DNA of 62,000 nucleotides from Acanthaster planci (Eukaryota > Echinodermata > Asteroidea > Valvatida > Acanthasteridae), in contig NW_019091616.1 in the NCBI RefSeq assembly GCF_001949145.1, forward strand, positions 7,045 through 69,044. Direction: 5' to 3'. Shown here piece by piece: positions 58,601-62,000 of the stretch. The number at the start of each line of letters is the position of its first letter. Position 1 is the stretch's first letter. The notes under the pieces were generated by a model that did no database searches, was not told the DNA's origin, and saw nothing but the letters and a program-made list of their open reading frames with translations. The position numbers and the translations under genes were made by a program.

Positions 58601-60982
58601 TGGATGAAGAGGCCTTCTCATTTTTATAGGCCTCTGATAACATCGTGCTCCAGCTAGCTAAAATCCAGGCCAGTGGCTACTGCTTGGATAAGGCGTTACC
58701 TAAATCCTCCAAACCGTCCCCGTGAAACAGCGTGTACACAACAGAAACGAGTGCCTTCCAAACACATGACAGCCTAGCCGCAGGGTTTGTGCTATAATTA
58801 GTTGCAAGACTGCCCCCCTACATGAACTCTACAAATCATTACCTGTAGGCTCAGGCACATTGTACTGTACATGTTGTATGCATTTAATCTGTCATGACGT
58901 TTAGTGTGGCAACCCTTGACGATTCAATAAATGGTACAGGTGTAGGAATAAAGTTCGTAGCAGAAAAGGAGTACTGAAAATTGTCCAGGGAGTTACAGTG
59001 TGCATTTGTACTTCTTAAAATTGAACTATTGATTCCACAAGTACACTTTCCAATTAATATACATATGTACATGTGTGTACCAGTAATGTACGGATCAACT
59101 TCATCACATACATGTAAATGTGCACTCATCCTGCACATGATTTATGCAATGCACATTATCTATGTATGTATATGTACATAATGCTCATCCCGGCTTAAAT
59201 AAAACCTCCTGTCGTGCTGATGCAAGGATTTGAGTGTGATAGTGCATGTCTTAACACTTGATTTAATACAAGGTGTCTAGCTGGTGTTACCTGCATAATG
59301 CATCAAACAGACTCAATGAGGCAAAAAACATACCGTCAGACAAGGTGTTGAGCATTAGAATGAGATGCTGGGAATTCGCAAAATTAAATAGAGTCGAGTT
59401 TTTACACACATCAATAAAAGAAGCCGACGTGGAAATGTTTGATTACAGAGCTGATGTGCACTTCTGTAAGTGGCACACCGGGGTGAAACAAATCTGTGAA
59501 ATTTGTGACGGTTGCATTCTAACTGTAAAGTCTGAATGCAAAAGATCTTTTAAAATGGCCAGAACATGCTTGTTCAAACTGCTGAAGCTCAACACAATCC
59601 AGCCAAAGCTGCACACCGTTTGATACTCTTGGGGACTGCAGGGGAAGGGCGCCCAGAATAACTCAGCACTTTCTGCACAATGTATCCAAATAAAACTGTG
59701 AACAAAGCCAGGGACTAGTGGAAGTTACAGAAACATATTCAGCAGGCACTCTGGCAAACTTGGCCTGGATTTAAAGCAAAATAAATTAAGCACTTTTTTT
59801 TTCCACTGCCTGTTTTCATCACTCGTGAATATCCCACATCGTAATCCCTTTGACCCCAGCCATTGATTGTCATTCATTAGTGCAAGTCCCACAACCTTTC
59901 TTGCATGAAGAAAAACAAGCGTAACAGCCTCAAGTCAGAAACAACCCCCATTTCTGGAACTTTATCTTCCCTTGAACAGAGGAGAATGTAGTAGAAAAAA
60001 CTATGAATAATGTGAATCCCATTACTGATGCTGGGCCAACAATGCTGCTGGTTTAGGTCACCCTGGGACCGTCAGCTCCAGCAATTATCAGGTCTTGAGC
60101 CAATGCTCCTGGATTTTCCTGTTTGTTATTCATGCATTCTTGGGGTGAATCTTTCGGATCTTTTCCCTCGGGAATTGTATCACAGCAAACTGTCAGGGTA
60201 ACAAGAAAATTCTTATGCCTGGATTTAAAAAAAAAAAATCCCACACAGCATTTTGTGAGACTAGACACATCAAGTATATCAGTACATGTCCCCTCCTTCG
60301 CATATATGTGCAGGTTTCACTGGGTAAACTTCAAGATGAATCATTACAACAGCACAAGATTCAAAAGGGAAACCTTTTGTCTTCAAGGGCTCCGGAATTG
60401 TTTTGATGACAATCAACTGAAGCATGCTACATGTACACATCATCTGTATTCAGAAAGGATTCCAGGTTTTCGAGGTAACTTTTGAATTGTCTAATGAATT
60501 TTCACAAGCACATTATTATTCCACAAGATTTCCTGGATACAGTGATTGCCTCTTCCTGATCCTGCCCATGGAACCCTGCCATGAGAGATTATATGTATGT
60601 GAAAACAGAGATACACAGATTCATTTGCACATGGACAGCTAAGAAAAAGAGAGAGAAAGAAAAGAAGGGGGGGGAAGAAATGTTGGGATATGATACAAAT
60701 TCAAAACCACTGATAGCATTTTGAAACAGTTCAATAATCTCTCTGAGAAGAGGTACATCTGCAGTTTACCGGTACAGGTAGCTCAAATGCCGTTCACTTC
60801 CAGCATGCTGTTTCACTTGAATAAGACCATGTTGGCACAAGCTTTACACCTGACAAAGAATTACAAACACAAAAGAAAACCGTGCAATAGGACACGCTGC
60901 AGCAAGGACAAACTGGTTCCACCAAACTTACCGTGCAGTGGTCATGATCCATGTTACCAGTGCCAGCGTCACTATCACCCAT
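15151..60982 (-). CDS. BEGAIN: BEGAIN/TJAP1 homologue, coding span (6 exons, 650 aa)
   Basis: Single homologue of the vertebrate pair BEGAIN (binds the PSD-95 guanylate kinase domain at synapses) and TJAP1/PILT (tight junction and Golgi protein). Exons in transcript order are 60932-60982 (candidate), 28526-28695, 22433-22499, 19894-20001, 17531-17617 and 15151-16620. All junctions are GT-AG and phases agree (0, 2, 0, 0, 0). The product is 650 residues, against 593 and 557 in the human proteins as I recall them. Residues about 20-140 form a heptad coiled coil. Motifs RYNALEKSHQELHEIN, YEKEKQALNREV, RYKKDCQLAVELLQC, LPHDLQ and VPANIIAR match both vertebrate proteins. The tail is Pro/Ser-rich with acidic leucine motifs and ends in QTSV, a class I PDZ ligand. 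The role as a junction or synapse scaffold is inferred from the family. Confidence 0.88.
16621..17530 (-). other. BEGAIN homologue intron 5
   Basis: 0.91 kb, donor GTAAGC and acceptor GGTTTCAG. It holds runs of T and of G (17295-17304) and a few ACATGTA copies near 17060-17100. No gene seen. Confidence 0.8.
17531..17617 (-). CDS. BEGAIN: BEGAIN homologue exon 5
   Basis: 87 bases, residues 133-161, phase 0 at both ends, between TTTATCCAG and GTAAGC. It encodes ARYKKDCQLAVELLQC..HKVSQ. The motif RYxxDCxLAxxLLxC followed by HK is the hallmark of BEGAIN and TJAP1 just after the coiled coil. Confidence 0.95.
17618..19893 (-). other. BEGAIN homologue intron 4
   Basis: 2.3 kb, donor GTAAGG. It is mostly anonymous AT-rich sequence. 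The block at about 17980-18240 is less AT-rich, lacks ACATGTAC arrays and holds an X-box-like RFX site (18157-18170), so it is a possible regulatory element. No gene seen. Confidence 0.7.
18157..18170. promoter_or_regulatory. X-box-like RFX site
   Basis: GTTTCCATGGCAAC differs by one base from the palindromic RFX X-box GTTGCCATGGCAAC. It lies in intron 4 of the BEGAIN homologue. The motif is seen; binding is only inferred. Confidence 0.45.
19894..20001 (-). CDS. BEGAIN: BEGAIN homologue exon 4
   Basis: 108 bases, residues 97-132, phase 0 at both ends, between TTGATACAG and GTAAGG. It encodes coiled coil AAAYEKEKQALNREVLTLSQ and on to EINKQEERN. It aligns with human BEGAIN YEEEKRALSHEIVALN and TJAP1 INKLEELN. 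Confidence 0.94.
20002..22432 (-). other. BEGAIN homologue intron 3
   Basis: 2.4 kb, donor GTAAGT. Nearly half is a decayed LINE in sense orientation (about 20745-22015). ACATGTAC arrays lie near 20222, 20347, 20472, 20543-20572 and 20824. No other gene seen. Confidence 0.8.
20745..22015 (-). mobile_element. CR1/L2-like LINE, 3' end, decayed
   Basis: Minus-strand remnant of a non-LTR retrotransposon reverse transcriptase. Visible parts are WFHSYLYGRSQRV (about 21960), the catalytic loop (21820-21831), and SRLDYCNSLLYGLP, NACARLV and WLPVRYRIEFK (21460-21250), with a stop at 20989-20991. The order is right, but the frame shifts several times and stops interrupt it. The YADD box reads YAND, so it cannot be active. 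The ATT-rich stretch at 20750-20765 may be the 3' tail. The upstream ORF is absent. The clade is assigned from the SRLDYCNSLL-type C-terminus only. Confidence 0.88.
22433..22499 (-). CDS. BEGAIN: BEGAIN homologue exon 3
   Basis: 67 bases, too short to appear as an ORF. It starts after TTATGCAG with the last base of codon 74 and ends before GTAAGT, covering residues 74-96: (A)LEKSHQELHEINSDLEERI plus LDI. Joined to exon 2 it gives RYNALEKSHQELHEIN, matching human NYMALQRINQELEDKL. Phase 2 in and phase 0 out agree with both neighbours. Confidence 0.93.
22500..28525 (-). other. BEGAIN homologue intron 2
   Basis: 6.0 kb, donor GTAGGT. ACATGTAC arrays are frequent (22608-22640, 24005-24020, 24122-24132, 24290-24303, 25445). 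The block at about 24545-24795 lacks them, has balanced base use and CAGCTC/AATTG motifs, and could be a conserved element. An imperfect 13-bp duplication (TTTCCACGAG) is at 24954-24977. No gene or complete mobile element seen. Confidence 0.65.
28526..28695 (-). CDS. BEGAIN: BEGAIN homologue exon 2
   Basis: 170 bases, residues 18-73 plus two bases. It starts in phase 0 after TTGTTTTTCAG and ends in phase 2 before GTAGGT. It encodes the start of the coiled coil: KEQYVMLRQRVEESKQRI, then LMESEFLQSTLYTENELDEC and REELRLSQQRYN. It matches human BEGAIN KLEKLETEF..IELRRAQEEL..IQSNY and the equivalent TJAP1 segment. Confidence 0.93.
30780..30845. repeat. ACATGTAC array
   Basis: One of the denser examples: ATGTGTACATGAACATGTAC continues through CATGCATGCATGTACATGTA. 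Imperfect and self-complementary throughout. Confidence 0.85.
31475..31490. repeat. Poly(A) tract
   Basis: Sixteen A in a row. It has no SINE body or target duplication that I can see. Confidence 0.9.
33300..33860. other. Array-free block, possible conserved non-coding element
   Basis: About 560 bp of mixed-composition DNA without ACATGTAC, in a region where that motif recurs every few hundred bases. The words TGCGGATATTTC (33646, 33772) occur twice. No coding frame with family features is seen. A conserved enhancer is one reading; an old unrecognised repeat is another. Confidence 0.25.
36238..36600. mobile_element. Fold-back MITE with about 135-bp terminal inverted repeats
   Basis: Left arm (about 36240-36374) and right arm (about 36463-36597) are inverted copies, roughly 80% alike. 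The best parts are AAAATCTGGTACACTG at the outer end and GTGATTCGGGGCAAGCTTTT at the inner end. The 88-bp core is unique. TA is present at both outer borders, which would fit a Tc1/mariner-type target duplication, but that is weak evidence. No transposase. Confidence 0.85.
37155..37624. repeat. 22-bp direct repeat flanking a 426-bp segment
   Basis: GAAAATATGAGCTGCAGTTT plus AT occurs identically at 37155-37176 and 37603-37624. The segment between has no ACATGTAC and no obvious terminal repeats. It could be a recent local duplication or gene conversion track, or remains of an insertion. Confidence 0.7.
41053..41136. repeat. A-rich tract with (CAAA)n
   Basis: Runs of A with CA interruptions lead into about six clean CAAA units at 41106-41129. 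Confidence 0.9.
43381..43398. repeat. Short perfect palindrome
   Basis: CATAAGAGCCCTCTTATG: two 8-bp arms around CC. It lies in an array-free, purine-rich block at about 43230-43480. Confidence 0.7.
43846..43873. repeat. (TGTA)n microsatellite
   Basis: Four to five TGTA units run into GCATGTACATGTG, showing how the ACATGTAC motif grades into simple repeats. Confidence 0.85.
45115..45687. mobile_element. piggyBac-like MITE, copy B
   Basis: 573 bp, flanked by TTAA at 45111-45114 and 45688-45691. Ends are TCACATGCTGCCGGG and, reversed, CCATGTGCTGCTGGG (11 of 15 alike). It is homologous along its length to the copy at 3286-3881 in the same orientation, with scattered substitutions and small indels. 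Non-coding; its ORFs are in different frames in the two copies. Confidence 0.78.
45769..45900. other. Array-free block, possible conserved non-coding element
   Basis: Directly right of MITE copy B. It contains CCAATCATTAATGC, a homeodomain-type double site, and CTGCTGACAGCC. Composition unlike the surrounding arrays. Function unproven. Confidence 0.25.
46165..47477. mobile_element. Non-autonomous DNA transposon with CAGGGTTTGAAATTCA ends
   Basis: 1313 bp bounded by inverted ends CAGGGTTTGAAATTCA (left) and TGAATTTCAAACCCTG (right), identical over 16 bases. It is flanked by the 5-bp direct repeat TTACA at 46160-46164 and 47478-47482. CAGGG-type ends are common in hAT elements, although 5-bp duplications are not the usual 8, so the superfamily is uncertain. 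The CpG-richer middle contains a diverged internal duplication (ACGGAT..CCCATAATGCATT at about 46600-46650 and 46710-46760). No transposase; the minus ORF at 46563-46973 is not protein-like. Confidence 0.82.
55690..55860. repeat. Cluster of direct and inverted CAATCGTGGACGT words
   Basis: GGCAATCGTGGACGTT (55697) is repeated as GGCAATCATGGACAT and GAATTGTGGACGG and inverted as AACGTCCACGATTG (55841). It can fold into a hairpin of about 150 bp and is probably a decayed repeat. Confidence 0.6.
57490..57740. other. Array-free block, possible conserved non-coding element
   Basis: About 250 bp of balanced composition without ACATGTAC. It holds TTTATTGATTAGG (57619-57631), which fits the HNF6/ONECUT consensus, and several TCAGG/CTGATCAG words. 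No convincing reading frame. Enhancer is only one possibility. Confidence 0.25.
60932..60982 (-). CDS. BEGAIN: Candidate first coding exon of the BEGAIN homologue
   Basis: Reading the minus strand, CACCATGG gives an ideal start context and an in-frame TGA lies about 24 bases upstream. Seventeen codons (MGDSDAGTGNMDHDHCT) run to a perfect GTAAGT donor in phase 0. Exon 2 begins in phase 0 and lacks a start codon near its coiled coil, so the two fit. Vertebrate BEGAIN and TJAP1 also have a poorly conserved N-terminus before this point. The distance (32 kb) and the lack of residue conservation keep this a candidate; 5' UTR exons would lie further right or outside. Confidence 0.5.
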
Positions 60983-62000
60983 GGTGCTTGCTCTCACTTG
61001 ATTTCAAAGTCTACAGGGTTTGAGAAAGAAAAACAAGAACCTCACGTAATTTGGGAGCAGCAAAAGATGTACATGTATGGTAAATTGCTGAAACCCCTGG
61101 GTATTGATCTTTGTTCAGAGTATTCCACAAGTCTTTCTTGCATCTGGAACTGTCGCACATTCTCTGTACTTCACCCGCCCATGAAACTGGGATGTCACAG
61201 CCTTCCCTAAGACAGCTGGGTCAGCCCACAGTCAGCCATAATGAACCACCACCGCGGGTTGCATCTTGAGGGATTTTGCATTAATTACAACTTACTTCGG
61301 GAAACTGTGATTTTGACAGCAGAAACTGAGGTGTTGAAGTCAACACAAAAAGAGAGGACTCAGCCACAGACTCCGTTTTTGCTCCATGGATCATCTTACG
61401 TATGTACGTACCACGACATGTATGTACAAACCAATGAAATACTAAGCATTTTAACTTCCGAGGGCATCAAGTCCCCATAAAGAACTACTGGTTGGGCTTG
61501 TCTTCTCAATCCTCAAAAATCCTTGAGGCCCGCTTACGGATTTTGAAGGATTTGGGCGAGTAGGGGTTCGACCCAGGTACATGTACTTGCAGTAATGTCT
61601 AGCAAAAATGTCACAAAGAGGGAAGATAGGAATCCCCCCCAGTAAAAACCATTAATCAGGTGGGAGGGGGTGATTTCTCACTCTGACCAACCCCCTCAAT
61701 CCAACACTCTAACGCTAAGCTGAAACCAGTTAACACAAGTACATGTAGCTTGCTGCACGTACATGTACATGGTGTGATGTACACAAAAAATGCATACAAC
61801 TCGGACACTTTATCCGTAAGCTCTCGCTGAATAACAAACAGGTGGCACAGCAAGCTGTTAGATTCTCTGCTAATCTGATGGGATCAAACATTCTTCATTT
61901 ACTGATTCCAAAGGATAAAACTGATTTCTATCTTATAGTGGACAGAAGCAGCTACCATGGTTCAGTATTCAAGAATTGTAATGGTAATCTTCCTGCTGGT
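60983..62000. other. Right end, upstream of the candidate first exon
   Basis: No coding region I can support on either strand. It contains ACATGTAC arrays at 61067, 61578 and 61739-61772 and a box B-like GGTTCGACCC at 61567, without a box A. I see no CpG island, so the promoter of the minus-strand gene is probably not here. Confidence 0.5.

Larger units (their letters stand above)
28696..60931 (-). other. BEGAIN homologue intron 1 (32 kb, inferred)
   Basis: 32.2 kb between exon 2 and the candidate first coding exon. Every ORF I inspected here looks like chance: AT-rich, full of ACATGTAC read as TCTC, HVHV or YMYM peptides, without recognisable domains. It holds dozens of ACATGTAC arrays, a 0.36-kb fold-back (36238-36600), a (CAAA)n tract (41106-41129), a piggyBac-like MITE (45115-45687) and a CAGGG-ended transposon (46165-47477). 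Array-free blocks listed separately may be regulatory. If exon 1 is wrong, part of this is upstream or another gene's space. Confidence 0.55.
20200..61790. repeat. Dispersed ACATGTAC / TACCGGTA palindromic microsatellite
   Basis: The self-complementary unit ACATGTAC, in runs of one to five, recurs throughout the BEGAIN introns, often with TACCGGTA or TACACGTA variants. Dense sites include 20543-20572, 22608-22640, 30781-30843, 32009-32108, 33941-34010, 39241-39253, 39894-39937, 49497-49535, 53081-53101 and 61739-61772. In 1-15150 only a handful occur (607-650, 1506, 3841, 12386-12397, 13049). Confidence 0.9.

Noticed and set aside
59273-59623. Plus-strand ORF of 116 residues, Cys-containing
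   Set aside because: More protein-like than most ORFs here, but it has no recognisable domain or splice partner, and its track start is not an ATG. A cross-species alignment would settle it.
61560-61580. Box B-like GGTTCGACCC suggesting a tRNA or SINE
   Set aside because: No box A at the right distance and no cloverleaf that I could fold.
61656-61853. Minus-strand RELTDKVSEL after TTATTCAG, reminiscent of the TJAP1 N-terminus (LTDAERMKL)
   Set aside because: No usable donor follows in the required phase and the similarity is only a few residues.

Overview
Eukaryotic genomic DNA. Coding blocks are short, have clear GT-AG borders and are separated by long AT-rich introns, and no bacterial-style gene packing is seen. 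The two recognisable genes are animal genes: WDR25 on the + strand and a single BEGAIN/TJAP1-type gene on the - strand. The gene content, the heavy load of the self-complementary motif ACATGTAC (with TACCGGTA variants) and the repeat types suggest a marine invertebrate deuterostome. An echinoderm is my first guess; a hemichordate or cephalochordate is not excluded. The species cannot be fixed from the sequence alone.

Layout. 1-1623 is the 5' flank of WDR25. 1624-8067 is the WDR25 coding region: five exons that join in phase to 520 residues. Its introns hold a piggyBac-like MITE, a tRNA-type SINE and a minisatellite of about 600 bp. 8068-15150 has no coding sequence. It is the space between two convergent genes and probably includes the long 3' UTR of the second one. 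It holds a SINE fragment, a near-perfect hairpin (11315-11450), a dispersed G-rich repeat and a 29-bp triplication. 15151-60982 (minus) is the BEGAIN/TJAP1 homologue. Five well supported exons lie at 15151-28695. A candidate first coding exon lies at 60932-60982, beyond a 32-kb intron. All exons join in frame to 650 residues: an N-terminal coiled coil, a low-complexity tail with repeated acidic/leucine motifs, and a C-terminal class I PDZ ligand (TSV). The introns hold a dead CR1/L2-like LINE, a second copy of the piggyBac-like MITE, a 1.3-kb CAGGG-ended DNA transposon, a 0.36-kb fold-back element and many ACATGTAC arrays.

The two genes are not known to act in one pathway. What links them is position: from memory, human WDR25 and BEGAIN are also tail-to-tail neighbours on chromosome 14q32, so this looks like very old conserved microsynteny. 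I see no CRISPR, phage, operon or new enzyme system. The most interesting items are the synteny, the 32-kb first intron, the AP-1-site minisatellite, the hairpin between the genes and the LLDL-repeat/PDZ tail.
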